Below, in pieces: positions 17,718 to 28,439 of a stretch of 59,063 nucleotides of DNA (positions are counted from its first letter, which is position 1; every line of letters begins with the position of its first letter). The DNA lies in contig JABDED010000010.1 of NCBI GenBank assembly GCA_013287275.1, forward strand, positions 1 through 59,063, read 5' to 3'. Under the pieces are notes generated by a model. That model saw only the letters and a list, made by a program, of their open reading frames with translations. It made no database searches and was not told where the DNA came from. The stretch comes from Betaproteobacteria bacterium. GTDB lineage: Bacteria; Pseudomonadota; Gammaproteobacteria; Burkholderiales; Burkholderiaceae_D. The translations under genes and the position numbers were made by a program.

Positions 17718-17744
17718 GAAAAAAGGCGGCCAGGCCGCCTTTTT
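17718..17744 (-). terminator. Bidirectional hairpin terminator downstream of hppA
   Basis: GGCGGC / GCCGCC with a 3-nt loop is flanked by A and T tracts on the two sides, 23 bp after the hppA stop. It should stop hppA transcription before the HSD10-like gene. Confidence 0.85.
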
Positions 17745-17766
17745 GCGCTACAGGGTATTGATCAGC

Positions 17767-19995
17767 TCACTTTGATGCCGCATCCGCAGCAACCGGGCTG
17801 GCCGGTGCTGCGGCAGATTCTGCCGCCGGAGCGCTAGCTGCCATGGTATTTGGCGGCGCATCCGAGGGCAGGCTGACCGGGGCCGCCACGGCAGATGATG
17901 CAGACGCCGCAGGCTGGACCAACGGCGCCACCTGGGTATGCGGCGCCTGCGCTGCGACACTGGGCAGCAACGGTACCAGCAACAAGGCGACGATGTTGAT
18001 GATCTTGATCAAAGGGTTCACCGCAGGACCGGCCGTATCCTTGTAGGGATCGCCGACCGTATCGCCGGTTACCGCCGCTTTATGCGCTTCGGAACCTTTG
18101 CCGCCGTGATTGCCGTCTTCTATGTACTTCTTGGCATTATCCCAGGCGCCGCCGCCGGTCGTCATCGATATGGCCACAAACAGGCCGGTCACGATGGTCC
18201 CCATCAGCAGGCCGCCCAAGGCTGCAGGCCCCAGCAGCAAGCCAACCACGATAGGCACGATCACCGGCAACAGCGAAGGAATGATCATTTCCTTGATCGC
18301 TGAAGTGGTCAGCATGTCCACAGCCTTGTCGTATTCGGGCTTGCCGGTACCGTCCATGATGCCCTTGATATCGCGGAACTGGCGCCTGACCTCGACCACG
18401 ACCGCGCCGGCGGCACGCCCCACGGCTTCCATCGCCATCGCGCCGAACAGGTAAGGTATCAGGCCGCCGATAAACAGGCCGACGATCACCCTCGGTTCGG
18501 ACAGGTCAAAGCTGGAGTGCTTGCCGACGGAGTCCAGCGCATGCGTATAGTCGGCAAACAAGACCAGCGCAGCCAGGCCGGCAGAGCCGATCGCATAGCC
18601 TTTGGTCACGGCCTTGGTGGTATTGCCCACCGCGTCCAGCGGATCGGTAATCGCGCGCACCGAGGAAGGCATCTCCGCCATCTCGGCGATGCCGCCGGCA
18701 TTGTCGGTAATCGGTCCGTAAGCATCCAGCGCGACGATAATGCCGGCCATCGACAACATCGCAGTAGCGGCAATGGCGATGCCGTACAGGCCGGCGCCGC
18801 ACATTTCACCCAGCCAGTAGGCAACCAGGATCGCGGCGCACACTGCCAGCACAGGGTAGGCGGTGGATTTCATCGAGACGCCGAGGCCGGCGATGATATT
18901 GGTGCCGTGGCCGGTAGTAGACGCTTCCGCGATATGCCGCACCGGCTTGAAATCGGTGCCGGTGTAGTATTCGGTGATGTAGACCATCAGCCCGGTCAGC
19001 ACGATGCCGACCACGGTAGCCCCCATCATCGGCATGCGCATGGCTTCCGGCATCACGGTCCAGGTAACCACTGCAAAGCCGATCAGCGACAGGCCTGCCG
19101 CCCACCATAAACCGGTGTACAGCGCCGACATGATTTTTTTGCCGGGCTTGGCCTTGACCATGGAGCAGCCGACGATAGAGGCCAGGATGGACACCGCGCC
19201 CAGCAACAGCGGATAGACGATGGCCTGGGTCGTGGCGTTGGTCACGACCAGCGCGCCCAACAGCATCGTGGCAATCAAGGTCACGACATAGGTTTCAAAC
19301 AAATCGGCAGCCATGCCTGCGCAGTCGCCGACATTATCGCCGACGTTATCGGCAATCACTGCAGGATTGCGCGGATCATCTTCCGGTATCCCGGCCTCGA
19401 CCTTGCCGACCAGGTCGGCGCCGACATCGGCGCCCTTGGTGAAGATGCCGCCGCCCAGACGGGCAAAGATGGAAATCAGCGAAGCGCCGAAAGCCAGGCC
19501 TATCAGCGGTTTGAGCAGGTCATGCGGAGTTGCGTCTGTACCTGTCATGCTGGTCAGCATCCAATAGAAGAGCGTAACCCCGAGCAAGCCGAGGCCGACC
19601 ACCAGCATGCCGGTAATCGCGCCGCCCTTGAAGGCCACGTCCAGCGCTTCATTCATGCCCTTGGTGGCTGCCTGCGCAGTCCTGACATTGGCGCGTACCG
19701 ACACGTTCATGCCGATGAAACCGCAGGCGCCGGACAGTACGGCACCAACCAGGAAGCCCAGTGCGGTAACCAATCCCAAAAGCACGGCGATCGCGATAAA
19801 CAACACGACGCCCACCATGGCTATCGTCCTGTACTGTCTGGCCAGATATGCCGCTGCCCCCTGCTGTATCGCCGCGGCGATATCCTGCATACGGGCGTTT
19901 CCTGCGTCCTGCTTCAATATCCAACTGCGCGAAATCAGGCCGTAAAGCACGGCGATGATTCCGCATGCAACGGCAAACCATAGACCAGCTACCAT
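17767..19995 (-). CDS. hppA: Membrane-bound K+-independent proton-translocating pyrophosphatase
   Basis: This H+-pumping inorganic pyrophosphatase has 742 residues and about 16 membrane segments. The substrate loop [20 protein letters not shown] and [18 protein letters not shown] are intact. The segment [10 protein letters not shown] places K461 where K+-dependent enzymes have Ala (established family rule), which predicts K+ independence. The start at 19995 has a strong GGAGGAG site; upstream in-frame codons lack one. The last 65 or so residues form an Ala/Pro/Ser-rich hydrophilic tail, unusual for the family, whose members normally end at the last membrane helix. It would couple cytosolic pyrophosphate hydrolysis to proton export. 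Confidence 0.95.
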   Translation of the reverse strand: MVAGLWFAVACGIIAVLYGLISRSWILKQDAGNARMQDIAAAIQQGAAAYLARQYRTIAMVGVVLFIAIAVLLGLVTALGFLVGAVLSGACGFIGMNVSVRANVRTAQAATKGMNEALDVAFKGGAITGMLVVGLGLLGVTLFYWMLTSMTGTDATPHDLLKPLIGLAFGASLISIFARLGGGIFTKGADVGADLVGKVEAGIPEDDPRNPAVIADNVGDNVGDCAGMAADLFETYVVTLIATMLLGALVVTNATTQAIVYPLLLGAVSILASIVGCSMVKAKPGKKIMSALYTGLWWAAGLSLIGFAVVTWTVMPEAMRMPMMGATVVGIVLTGLMVYITEYYTGTDFKPVRHIAEASTTGHGTNIIAGLGVSMKSTAYPVLAVCAAILVAYWLGEMCGAGLYGIAIAATAMLSMAGIIVALDAYGPITDNAGGIAEMAEMPSSVRAITDPLDAVGNTTKAVTKGYAIGSAGLAALVLFADYTHALDSVGKHSSFDLSEPRVIVGLFIGGLIPYLFGAMAMEAVGRAAGAVVVEVRRQFRDIKGIMDGTGKPEYDKAVDMLTTSAIKEMIIPSLLPVIVPIVVGLLLGPAALGGLLMGTIVTGLFVAISMTTGGGAWDNAKKYIEDGNHGGKGSEAHKAAVTGDTVGDPYKDTAGPAVNPLIKIINIVALLLVPLLPSVAAQAPHTQVAPLVQPAASASSAVAAPVSLPSDAPPNTMAASAPAAESAAAPASPVAADAASK

Positions 19996-20237
19996 GTTGA
20001 CTCCTCCATTTGTTATGGGCATTTCAGCGTTCGTGCTTGTGGCGGCGAAACACAAAAATGTTTTTATGACGACAAAGTAAAACAACGACGAAACTTCAAC
20101 CCTCGACGATCCGGATTTGATCGAACGTGACGATGAACACTACGCACTGCAAACTTTTACGCCGCCCTTTCGGAGAGCCCGGGGCTGGCTTGAATCCTGG
20201 CTATCTTGGCTAAACTAATTGCCGATGAAAATTCTCA

Positions 20238-20266
20238 TGAAAAAAGCGGGCCTAAAGCCCGCTTCT
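20238..20266 (-). terminator. Rho-independent terminator of adk
   Basis: An 8-bp stem AAGCGGGC / GCCCGCTT with a 5-nt loop and a minus-strand T tract overlaps the end of the adk region. The roughly 240 bp from here to hppA has no gene I can support. Confidence 0.85.
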
Positions 20267-20268
20267 TC

Positions 20269-21033
<765 letters not shown>

Positions 21034-21217
21034 TTAATTTACCGGCCAGCCAGCGGCGAAAAATTTTCATCTTGCCTCATTTCCGCAAACAGCTCAGCTT
21101 TTCCGGGACCTTGATAAACAGTAATAACACAGTATCTTTTCACGAAACTTACCACAAAAATTTAATTAATTGATGCTTTGCCATGAAATCAACCGCTAAG
21201 GCCGTCAATTTTTTGCC

Positions 21218-21970
21218 TTAAGGATAAAACTTCCTTACCCTTGCCAGGTCTTCTTCCGTATCGACGCCGGGCGCCGGCATGGCGGCAGTCACGTGGACCG
21301 CAATCGGATAGCCATTCCATAGCACGCGCAACTGCTCCAATGCCTCCAGCTGTTCCAGCGGAGAAATATCCAGCCGAGGATATTCTTTCAGGAAGTCATT
21401 CCTGTAAGCATACAAGCCTATATGCCTCAACGGCGCATAGCCAGTCGGCAATACATCCCGCGTTGCAGCAAAACCATCCCTGTGCCAGGGTATCGTCGCC
21501 CTTGAAAAATACATCGCGCGCCCCGCCTTATCCAGCACCACCTTGACCACGTTGGGATTGAATATTTCATGCAAGTCGTGGATGGGATGCGCCGCGGTGG
21601 CCATGGGCACCGATGCATTGACCAGCGCTGCGGTAGCGGCAATCAGGGCCGGCTCTATCAAGGGCTCGTCACCCTGTACATTGACGACGACCTCATCGTC
21701 CGCCAGGCCCAGCGCCAGCGAGACTTCTGCGATGCGGTCGGTGCCGGAAGGATGGTCGGCCCGCGTCATCACGGCCTGTACCCCATGTTCCCGGCAGGCT
21801 GCCAGGATATCGGCGTGATCGGTCGCCACCACTACCTGGCTGGCTCCGGACAGCAAAGCGCGCTCGGCCGTACGCACAACCATAGGCTTGCCGCCCAGGT
21901 CGGCCAGCGGCTTGTTCGGCAAACGGGTAGATGCCAGCCGGGCCGGCACGATCGCAACGAAAGACCTCAT
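21218..21970 (-). CDS. kdsB: 3-deoxy-manno-octulosonate cytidylyltransferase (CMP-Kdo synthetase)
   Basis: KdsB activates Kdo with CTP to CMP-Kdo for lipopolysaccharide inner-core assembly. It has 250 residues. It carries the N-terminal nucleotide-binding motif [23 protein letters not shown], the conserved VQGDEPLI segment near residue 97, and the H-x-G-(L/I)-Y (RHIGLYAYR) motif near 185. It lies just downstream of the Trm112-like gene and lpxK on the same strand, so these envelope genes are probably one operon. The 292-bp gap to adk shows no gene. Confidence 0.97.
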   Translation of the reverse strand: MRSFVAIVPARLASTRLPNKPLADLGGKPMVVRTAERALLSGASQVVVATDHADILAACREHGVQAVMTRADHPSGTDRIAEVSLALGLADDEVVVNVQGDEPLIEPALIAATAALVNASVPMATAAHPIHDLHEIFNPNVVKVVLDKAGRAMYFSRATIPWHRDGFAATRDVLPTGYAPLRHIGLYAYRNDFLKEYPRLDISPLEQLEALEQLRVLWNGYPIAVHVTAAMPAPGVDTEEDLARVRKFYP

Positions 21971-21974
21971 GGCA

Positions 21975-22169
21975 TCAGTTGCCGTCAGCCGGCGCAGACG
22001 GTGCGGCGTTCAGGGCGCGCGCCTGGTCGGCCCACATGATGGGGATGTCGTCGCGGATAGGGTAAGCCAGTTTATCTGCATTGCAGATCAATTCCTGCGC
22101 CGCCTTGTCGTACACCAGCGGTCCCTTGCACAAAGGGCAGACCAAGACATCAAGCAAGCGAGCGTCCAT
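21975..22169 (-). CDS. Trm112 family protein (UPF0434, YcaR-like)
   Basis: This 64-residue protein has the Trm112 pattern [17 protein letters not shown], then [21 protein letters not shown]11, C14 and C29 are kept; the fourth zinc position is an Asp/Asn-type residue, as in E. coli YcaR. Eukaryotic Trm112 activates methyltransferases; the bacterial role is not settled. The gene overlaps the end of lpxK by 20 bp and lies 4 bp from kdsB, a conserved arrangement in proteobacteria that ties it to the lipid A/Kdo operon. Confidence 0.9.
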   Translation of the reverse strand: MDARLLDVLVCPLCKGPLVYDKAAQELICNADKLAYPIRDDIPIMWADQARALNAAPSAPADGN

Positions 22170-23178
22170 TTTGTTTCTCCGAAATTTTTTCCATCAATTT
22201 TGTCGCAAAATCTGCATCCAGCTGCGCACTGACCGGTACTACCCAAAGCCGCGCATCTTGCTGGAGCGATTTGATTTGCCTACATTTTACTGCATCCTTT
22301 TCAGTGATCAGTATCATGTCTGCCTGTATCGCCTGAAAAGGATGGTCCTCAAAGTCATGGTGATCAGGCAAGGGCAGCGTGCCGATTTGCAAGCCTGCCG
22401 AGCGCAGCATCGCAAAAAAACGCTCAGGATTGCCGATTCCGGCCGCCGCCACGATATTTCCGGCTTGTCCAGGCAAGTCCGCCAGCGGCAGGCTGAGCCC
22501 GGGATCCTTGAGGTTGACCGCCCTGTCCGCTAGCAACTGCATGCGTACCGCATCCTTGCTTACCCCTGCCACGTCAATGTCCGCGCCGGCCACGGCGCCG
22601 GACATATTCAGCACGGTAAAATCGCTGCGCCTTCGCGCAGGCTCGCGCAAGGGGCCGGCCGGCAGCATCCAGCCATTGCCGACGCCGCGCTGGTCAAACA
22701 AGATAATTTCCACGTCACGGCCCAAGGCATAATGCTGCAGGCCGTCATCGGAAATGATGACGTCTGTCTGCGGATATTTCAGCAGCAAGGCTTGCGCCGC
22801 CGCGACCCTGTTGCGGCCAACCATCACCGGACACGATGCACGCTGCGCAATCAGCAGAGGTTCGTCGCCTACCTGGCCCGCAGCTGCGCCGTCAGTGACT
22901 TCCATGACCGTTTCGGCATCGGCCCCGTAGCCGCGCGATATGACGGCGGGCTTGCGGCCGGCCAACTGCAATTGCTGTGCCAGCCAGATCGTCAAAGGCG
23001 TCTTGCCGGTGCCTCCGACAAAAATATTGCCGACCACGATGACCGGCACCGGCAGCCGCGTCTGCCGCTTGTAGCCCATCAAGAACAGGCCGAAGCGCAA
23101 ACCCACCAGCATCTGGAACAGCTTGGAGACCGGCCACAATATCCGCGCCATGATACCGCGGCGCAGCCAGGCCCGCAT
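22150..23178 (-). CDS. lpxK: Tetraacyldisaccharide 4'-kinase LpxK
   Basis: LpxK phosphorylates the lipid A precursor disaccharide at the 4' position on the inner face of the inner membrane. From the ATG at 23178 it has 342 residues. An N-terminal membrane-associated segment ([15 protein letters not shown]) precedes [17 protein letters not shown] (Walker A), the GDEPLLI motif and the [12 protein letters not shown] motif; TEKDAVKC is near the C-terminus. The start is uncertain: no strong ribosome-binding site is seen, and in-frame TTG codons up to 23259 would add up to 27 residues. It is cotranscribed with trm112 and kdsB. Confidence 0.93.
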   Translation of the reverse strand: MRAWLRRGIMARILWPVSKLFQMLVGLRFGLFLMGYKRQTRLPVPVIVVGNIFVGGTGKTPLTIWLAQQLQLAGRKPAVISRGYGADAETVMEVTDGAAAGQVGDEPLLIAQRASCPVMVGRNRVAAAQALLLKYPQTDVIISDDGLQHYALGRDVEIILFDQRGVGNGWMLPAGPLREPARRRSDFTVLNMSGAVAGADIDVAGVSKDAVRMQLLADRAVNLKDPGLSLPLADLPGQAGNIVAAAGIGNPERFFAMLRSAGLQIGTLPLPDHHDFEDHPFQAIQADMILITEKDAVKCRQIKSLQQDARLWVVPVSAQLDADFATKLMEKISEKQNGRSLA

Positions 23179-23237
23179 CAAACCGGCTTCAATAAGGGAT
23201 CGCAAAGACACTCCGAAAGGGAAGTATAAAATATCCA

Positions 23238-23253
23238 CGGGCAATATTGCCCG
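23238..23253. repeat. 16-bp perfect palindrome between exbD and lpxK
   Basis: CGGGCAATATTGCCCG is a perfect inverted repeat without a T tract, in the exbD-lpxK gap. It may be an operator or a transcript hairpin. Confidence 0.4.
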
Positions 23254-23380
23254 GGTCAACGCAATACTGCGTATCAGGCACGGTGATGCAAAACCGTTTG
23301 CTCAATATGTACTTGATGTCTGCATCACCGGCTGCTCAGCCTACCGAAGAAATCGCCGCTTCAAGAGCTTATCCGACGGT

Positions 23381-23827
23381 CTATTTTTTTGTGCTGGCCT
23401 GCGCGGCAAAGGTCACCTTGGCCATGCCGGCGATACGCGCAGCTTCCAGTACGTCGATCACCGATTGGTGGCTGGTGGCGCGATCGGCATTGATGATCAC
23501 AACAGGATCGCGCTGCGCGCCGTCCTTGCCGCCATTCAGCGCCGCCGCAGCCTGCCTCAGGTCTTCCGCCAGCGTTGCGGTGTCCAGGAAGGATACCGGC
23601 TGGTTGTTGATCTTGTAGCGGCCCTGCGCATCAATACCTATATCAATCTGGGCCGGCCTGTCCTGGGATTTTTCTGCGTCCGCCGTCGGCAAGGTGATTT
23701 GCAGTTCGGTGAAGCGGCTATACGTCGTGGTCACCATCAGGAAGATCAGGATGACCAGCAATACGTCGATAAAGGGGATCAGGTTGATCTCCGGATCTTC
23801 CCTGCCCTGGCCTTTGCGGAAATTCAT
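23381..23827 (-). CDS. exbD: ExbD/TolR family biopolymer transport protein
   Basis: This single-span inner-membrane protein of 148 residues works with ExbB/TolQ to convert proton flow into mechanical work for a TonB or TolA partner. The membrane helix (about 22-42) has the family pattern INLIPFIDVLLVILIFLMVTT with the essential Asp. The periplasmic domain follows, ending in an Ala/Thr/Lys tail. The ATG at 23827 follows the exbB stop by 1 bp. The pair precedes lpxK-trm112-kdsB as in other Burkholderiales. Whether it serves TonB or a Tol-like function is not visible here. Confidence 0.92.
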   Translation of the reverse strand: MNFRKGQGREDPEINLIPFIDVLLVILIFLMVTTTYSRFTELQITLPTADAEKSQDRPAQIDIGIDAQGRYKINNQPVSFLDTATLAEDLRQAAAALNGGKDGAQRDPVVIINADRATSHQSVIDVLEAARIAGMAKVTFAAQASTKK

Positions 23828-23828
23828 C

Positions 23829-24434
23829 TTATTTTCTCGAGCTATGGACGATATCGACAAACTTCACCGCTTGCTGTTCCATGTCCACCACCAGGCTATC
23901 GACCAGTGCGCGGAAATGGCGGTAAAAAATCAGCGCAGGCATCGCGATCAGCAAGCCGAAACCGGTGTTGTACAAGGCCACCGAAATGCCGTGCGCCAGT
24001 TGCGCAGGATTCGCGCCGGAAGCGCTCTGCGAGCCGAAAATCTCTATCATGCCGACCACGGTGCCGAACAGGCCCATCAACGGGGCCAGCGAAGCGATCG
24101 TGCCCAGGGTCGTCAGGAAACGCTCCAGTTCATGCGCTACGGCGCCGCCGGCTTCCTCTATCGATTCCTTCATCACGTCGCGCGGCGCATCCACATTACG
24201 CAATCCGGCTGCCAGCACCTTGCCCAGCGGCGAATTGGCCGCCAGGTGGTCAATCACCTCTTGCTTGACCTTGCCGGCTTGGTAAACGCGTATGACTTCC
24301 GCCAACAGGGTCTTGGGCAAAATGCGCTGACGGCGCAAGGACAGGGAGCGCTCGATGATCAAAGCCAGGGCGATGATGGAAGCAAGCAGCAGTAAATAAA
24401 TCGGCCAGCCAGCCGCTTGAAGAATAGCGAACAA
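23829..24434 (-). CDS. exbB: ExbB/TolQ/MotA family proton channel protein
   Basis: This inner-membrane proton channel subunit of 201 residues has three membrane helices (about 7-27, 108-128 and 150-170). The family motifs LGTIASLAPLMGLFGTVVGMIEIF and ISVALYNTGFGLLIAMPAL are intact. It has no signal peptide, in contrast with the longer ExbB at 58 kb. It forms a complex with the adjacent ExbD. It is divergent from xseA across a 1-kb gap full of DnaA boxes, and is probably the first gene of an operon running through lpxK and kdsB. Confidence 0.92.
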   Translation of the reverse strand: MFAILQAAGWPIYLLLLASIIALALIIERSLSLRRQRILPKTLLAEVIRVYQAGKVKQEVIDHLAANSPLGKVLAAGLRNVDAPRDVMKESIEEAGGAVAHELERFLTTLGTIASLAPLMGLFGTVVGMIEIFGSQSASGANPAQLAHGISVALYNTGFGLLIAMPALIFYRHFRALVDSLVVDMEQQAVKFVDIVHSSRK

Positions 24435-24577
24435 AAGAAGCTCCTTGAGGGTTCAGTCAAATCCAACCCCGCAATGTAGCGTGTTGTCTGCCCTTGAGCA
24501 AGCCTTGCCCGGCGAAATGCGACAAACTGAAGTGAAGAAACAGGATGTAGGGGAAGCCGGGCATCCGGCGGTTCTGC

Positions 24578-25450
24578 ACATTTTCTGTGTGCAAGATTGT
24601 GGACATCTTCAACAATTCATCCTAAGTGCTTGATTTCAATCACCATTATCAGGACGCCCAAATTTTAAGCAAAACAAAAAGCCGCAGCCAGATTTTTATT
24701 ACCTGCATTTCTGCACATTTTTTGTGGATAAAATTGTGTGCAAGCGGAAAAATTTTCGCTAAGCCGCTGATTTTATTGGAAATTGAAGTTCTGCTTAAAA
24801 ATTTTGCAGCTTTAAAAAAATCCCGGCCCGCCGCCAGAAATTCCACCCTATCCCAAAAATCGATCCCCTTTCAAGCTTGCCGCCAGCCTCGTTTTTTTGC
24901 ACAAAAATTGTGGATAAGATTGTGTGCAAGCGGAAAAATATCCTGCAAGTGGCTGATTTTATTACACATAAATCGACTGCCAATTTAATAGGCAGTCCTC
25001 TATAAAACAAAGGGCAATGCCAATAAAACAATTTCATTTTGCTCCGGCAAAAATCAAGCCAGGTTCTGCACAATAATTGTGGATAAGTTTGTTAGCAAGC
25101 CTGCCAGATATCGCTAAGTAATTGATTAAATTAAATAAACTATTTCTGCTTAAATAATTGGCAGGCGGCAAAATATCAGCCTTGACAAATTGATCAACTT
25201 TAAAAAGTTTATTCGCCAGCCGCATAGGCTTATTTGCCCACGGATTCTGTGGATAACTTTGTGAACAATATGAAGAAGGAGCACTAAAGTCCTTGATTTG
25301 TAAGGATTTTCCTACTTTGCCACATTATTACGCAAAATCGACTTTTCATTAAAAATCAAATACTTAGCTGATAATAATGAATCTTTTTTGACATCACGGC
25401 CGCTTGATGACATCCTGATGCCCAAACCACGCTTCTGTGGACAGCTTTTT
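24578..25450. repeat. Degenerate repeat array with same-orientation DnaA boxes
   Basis: Four exact DnaA boxes, written here as TGTGGATAA, lie at 24723-24731, 24909-24917, 25078-25086 and 25248-25256, spaced 186, 169 and 170 bp. Weaker copies are at 24598 (TGTGGACAT) and 25436 (TGTGGACAG). The best units read TTCTGCACA, 3-6 A/T bases, TTGTGGATAA, then TTGTGTGCAAGC, so each box sits between TGCACA and its complement TGTGCA. The copies then share GGAAAAAT and CTAAG..GCTGATTTTATT. The whole gap between exbB (start 24434) and xseA (start 25465) is AT-rich and has no gene. Candidate roles are DnaA titration, a replication origin, or a regulatory block. No dnaA, dnaN or gyrB gene is near. Confidence 0.8.
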
Positions 25451-25464
25451 CCCTTTTCAGCCTT

Positions 25465-26826
25465 ATGATTCCTGATTCGCGCGCCCCATCTCCAGCAATG
25501 ACGCCGTCCGTACTGACAGTTTCGGCGCTAAACCAAGCAGTTGCTCAGCTGTTGGAGCGAAACATCCCGCTGACGTGGGTTTCCGGCGAGATATCCAATT
25601 TCACCCGCGCTGCATCTGGACATTGGTATTTCACGCTGAAGGACCAGGCCGCCCAGGTCAGGGCTGTGATGTTTCGCGGCCGCGCCCAATATGCAGGCTT
25701 CATGCCGCGCGAAGGGGACAAGGTCGAAGTCCGGGCCCTGGTCACGCTGTATGCGCCGCGCGGCGATTACCAACTGAGTGTGGAGGCTATCCGCCGCGCC
25801 GGCCTGGGCAACCTGTATGAAGCCTTCCTGCAATTGAAAGCGCAGTTGACGGCTGAAGGCCTGTTTGACCCGCAGCGCAAGCGTGCTATCCCCGGCTTCG
25901 TGCGCAGCATAGGCATCGTCACCAGCCCGCAGGCTGCAGCCCTCAGGGATATCCTGACCGCGCTACAGCGCCGCGCGCCGCACATAAGGATAGTGCTGTA
26001 CCCGACACCGGTGCAGGGTGAAGGCTCGGCGCAAAAAATTGCCCAGGCCATCGCCACCGCCTCCAGCCGCGCCGAGTGCGACGTGCTGCTGGTGTGCCGC
26101 GGCGGCGGCAGTATCGAGGATTTATGGTCTTTCAACGCAGAAATCGTAGCCCGCGCCATTGCCGCATGCAGCATGCCGGTGATCTCCGGCGTGGGGCATG
26201 AAACCGATTTTACGATCGCCGATTTTGCGGCCGACATACGCGCCGCCACCCCCACTGCCGCCGCCGAACTGGCAGCCGCTCCCAGGGCCGACTGGCTGGC
26301 AGAACTGGCGCAGTACGGCAACGCGCTACAACGGGCGATGCGCAGGCAATTATCCAGCCATGCGCAAACTCTGGACTGGCACGCGCGCCGGCTACAAAGC
26401 CCGGCCGCAGCGATCACTCACAAACGCCTGCAATTGCAAAGCTGGTCGCAAAGGCTGGCCTACTCTGCCAGATACCCGCTGCAAAACTCCCGCGCCAGCC
26501 TGACGCAACTGCAAACCAGGCTGCGCAACCAGTTGCCGGACACTGAAAGCTACCGGATCCAGCTGGCCGAATGGAAGCGCAGGCTGGCCGCAGGCGCCGC
26601 CGGCCAGACCAGGACGCACAGGCAGGAGCTCGCCGCGCTGGAAGCGCAATTGGAGTTGCTAAGTCCGCAAAGGACGCTGGAGCGTGGCTACAGCATCCTG
26701 AGCGACCACAAAGGCAAGCTGATACGCAGCACAAAACAACTGCAGCCAAACACCAGCATCAATGTCAGGACCGCAGGCGACAGTGCCGAAGTGGGCATCG
26801 CCAGCGTGCAGCCCAGCCTGGATTAA
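25465..26826 (+). CDS. xseA: Exodeoxyribonuclease VII large subunit
   Basis: XseA is the catalytic subunit of ExoVII, which degrades single-stranded DNA in both directions and acts in mismatch repair. It has 453 residues. An N-terminal OB fold (about 15-110, [25 protein letters not shown]) precedes the catalytic region with [33 protein letters not shown] and the [28 protein letters not shown] motif. A long coiled coil follows. The start at 25465 is chosen with a weak ribosome-binding site; an ATG at 25498 is an alternative. The small subunit xseB is not adjacent. Confidence 0.96.
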   Translation: MIPDSRAPSPAMTPSVLTVSALNQAVAQLLERNIPLTWVSGEISNFTRAASGHWYFTLKDQAAQVRAVMFRGRAQYAGFMPREGDKVEVRALVTLYAPRGDYQLSVEAIRRAGLGNLYEAFLQLKAQLTAEGLFDPQRKRAIPGFVRSIGIVTSPQAAALRDILTALQRRAPHIRIVLYPTPVQGEGSAQKIAQAIATASSRAECDVLLVCRGGGSIEDLWSFNAEIVARAIAACSMPVISGVGHETDFTIADFAADIRAATPTAAAELAAAPRADWLAELAQYGNALQRAMRRQLSSHAQTLDWHARRLQSPAAAITHKRLQLQSWSQRLAYSARYPLQNSRASLTQLQTRLRNQLPDTESYRIQLAEWKRRLAAGAAGQTRTHRQELAALEAQLELLSPQRTLERGYSILSDHKGKLIRSTKQLQPNTSINVRTAGDSAEVGIASVQPSLD

Positions 26827-27067
26827 TCTCCAGCCGCATGCCGGCCGGCATCAGATAGAGAATATATCCGCTATCTGAATGGCAATATCACCGCAACCAC
26901 ATTCGTGCCCACAATAGCCGGGCGCAATCCGCGAGCAAGGCATACGTCAGCCCGCTGCATCCGGGGCAAGACCGCCATTTGCTCTAAAATGAATGCAATT
27001 GCTGCAACCGATTCACTTAGCCATTACAATTGAGTTTTCACCGAACCACGAATAAAAAGGATGCACT

Positions 27068-27646
27068 ATGGAACATACCCTACCGGCACTGCCCTATGCA
27101 CTGGATGCACTCGCTCCGCACATTTCCAAGGAAACCCTGGAGTATCACTATGGCAAGCATCACCAGACCTATGTGACCAACCTGAACAACCTGGTCAAGG
27201 GTACAGAATTTGAAAACTCCTCACTGGAAGATATCGTCAAGAAATCTTCCGGCGGCGTGTTCAACAACTCGGCACAGATCTGGAACCACACTTTTTACTG
27301 GAACAGCCTGAAACCTAACGGCGGCGGCACTCCTACCGGCGCGCTGGCAGATGCAATCAATGCCAAGTGGGGTTCTTTCGACGCCTTCAAGGAAGCCTTC
27401 AACAAATCCGCAGTAGGCAATTTCGGCTCCAGCTGGACTTGGCTGGTGAAAAAAGCCGACGGCACCCTGGATATCATCAACACATCCAATGCTGCAACGC
27501 CACTGACTACCGCTGATAAGGCCCTGGTCACCTGCGACCTGTGGGAACACGCTTACTACATCGATTACCGCAACGCCCGCCCTAAATACCTGGAAGCGTT
27601 CTGGAACTTGGTGAACTGGGATTTTGCGGCAAAAAATCTGGCGTAA
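27068..27646 (+). CDS. sodB: Iron superoxide dismutase
   Basis: This cytoplasmic Fe-type superoxide dismutase has 192 residues. Metal ligands are visible as the HH in [15 protein letters not shown] (about 27), the H in [13 protein letters not shown] (about 74), and D and H in [14 protein letters not shown] (about 157 and 161). The Gln/Gly pattern around NFGSSW and AQIWNH fits the Fe form. It follows xseA by 241 bp; that gap holds an inverted repeat (26852-26858 with 26871-26877) but no gene. A strong terminator follows. Confidence 0.96.
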   Translation: MEHTLPALPYALDALAPHISKETLEYHYGKHHQTYVTNLNNLVKGTEFENSSLEDIVKKSSGGVFNNSAQIWNHTFYWNSLKPNGGGTPTGALADAINAKWGSFDAFKEAFNKSAVGNFGSSWTWLVKKADGTLDIINTSNAATPLTTADKALVTCDLWEHAYYIDYRNARPKYLEAFWNLVNWDFAAKNLA

Positions 27647-27705
27647 GTTTGCCGCTAGTGCTTGCTCGGAATTAAGTTCAGAACTTTTGAGCCGCCATGG
27701 AAACC

Positions 27706-27746
27706 AAAGGGTTACAGCTTCGCGCTTGTAACCCTTTTGTTTTTCT
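27706..27746 (+). terminator. Rho-independent terminator of sodB
   Basis: An 11-bp stem AAAGGGTTACA / TGTAACCCTTT is followed by TTGTTTTTC. It is also close enough to the def stop to end transcription from the minus strand. Confidence 0.85.
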
Positions 27747-27811
27747 ATCGCCCATTTACCTGTGGCGCGGCGGCAGTTTTGACGCCGCCAGGGTGAGCCG
27801 CGTTTGGATTA

Positions 27812-28309
27812 CTAACGCAGTTTCGATAGCTTCGAAAACTTTAGCAACGCACGGTTGCGCCTTGCCGGTGACAGGTGATCCACAAATACTTTGCCATCCA
27901 GATGGTCAATCTCATGCTGGATGCACTGGGAAAGGCTCCCCTCCGCCAAAATCTCGAACTCGTTTCCCAGTAGATCATGCGCGCGAACTCGAATGCGATT
28001 CGCGCGATTGACTTCTACATACAAGCTAGGGAATGACAGACAGCCCTCGTCAAATCCCACTTCCTCATCTTCGCGCCAGACAATTTCCGGATTGATCAGG
28101 ACCTTGAACCCGGCCTCGTCATCTGGCTCGTCCAGCACGATGATTCGTCGATGGATGTCGACCTGCGTGCCCGACAAGCCAACTCCCCGAGAAGCATACA
28201 TGGCCTCCCGCATCTGCAGCGCTATTTCACCGAGCTCCTCATCGAATGTCTGCACGGGTACTGCCTTCCGAAACAGGCCTGGATCTGGGAAACGGAGAAT
28301 TTTCAACAT
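27812..28309 (-). CDS. def: Peptide deformylase
   Basis: This metalloenzyme removes the formyl group from N-terminal formyl-Met. It has 165 residues from the ATG at 28309 (AGGA ribosome-binding site). Motif 1 is the variant GVGLSGTQ, where the usual form is GxGLAAxQ. Motif 2 EGCLS (metal Cys) and motif 3 HEIDHLDGK (metal His pair and catalytic Glu) are intact. It ends a same-strand run of ohr, hydrolase and MarR genes rather than lying next to fmt, so it is probably an accessory second deformylase rather than the housekeeping one. Confidence 0.9.
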   Translation of the reverse strand: MLKILRFPDPGLFRKAVPVQTFDEELGEIALQMREAMYASRGVGLSGTQVDIHRRIIVLDEPDDEAGFKVLINPEIVWREDEEVGFDEGCLSFPSLYVEVNRANRIRVRAHDLLGNEFEILAEGSLSQCIQHEIDHLDGKVFVDHLSPARRNRALLKFSKLSKLR

Positions 28310-28439
28310 GGGAGGTTCCTTAAGGGTAGTGGAGGGGCTAACGAAGCCCCAATCAAATATGGTGGCGGGACGCTGCCGGGCACCAGGTGCGCTGACCGCG
28401 CAGCGGGCAGCAATCGGATCGAGTGAATATTTGGATGCC

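Noticed and set aside
24578-25450. CRISPR array because of regular spacing
   Set aside because: Repeats are degenerate, about 170 bp apart and extend well beyond a 30-bp unit; no cas genes are present.
24434-25465. A firm call of the chromosomal origin (oriC)
   Set aside because: The DnaA boxes and divergent genes fit, but dnaA, dnaN, gyrB and rpmH are absent and no skew can be computed by eye, so only a candidate is reported.
26852-26877. Inverted repeat CAGATAG/CTATCTG after xseA as a terminator
   Set aside because: It has a short stem, a 12-nt loop and no T tract.
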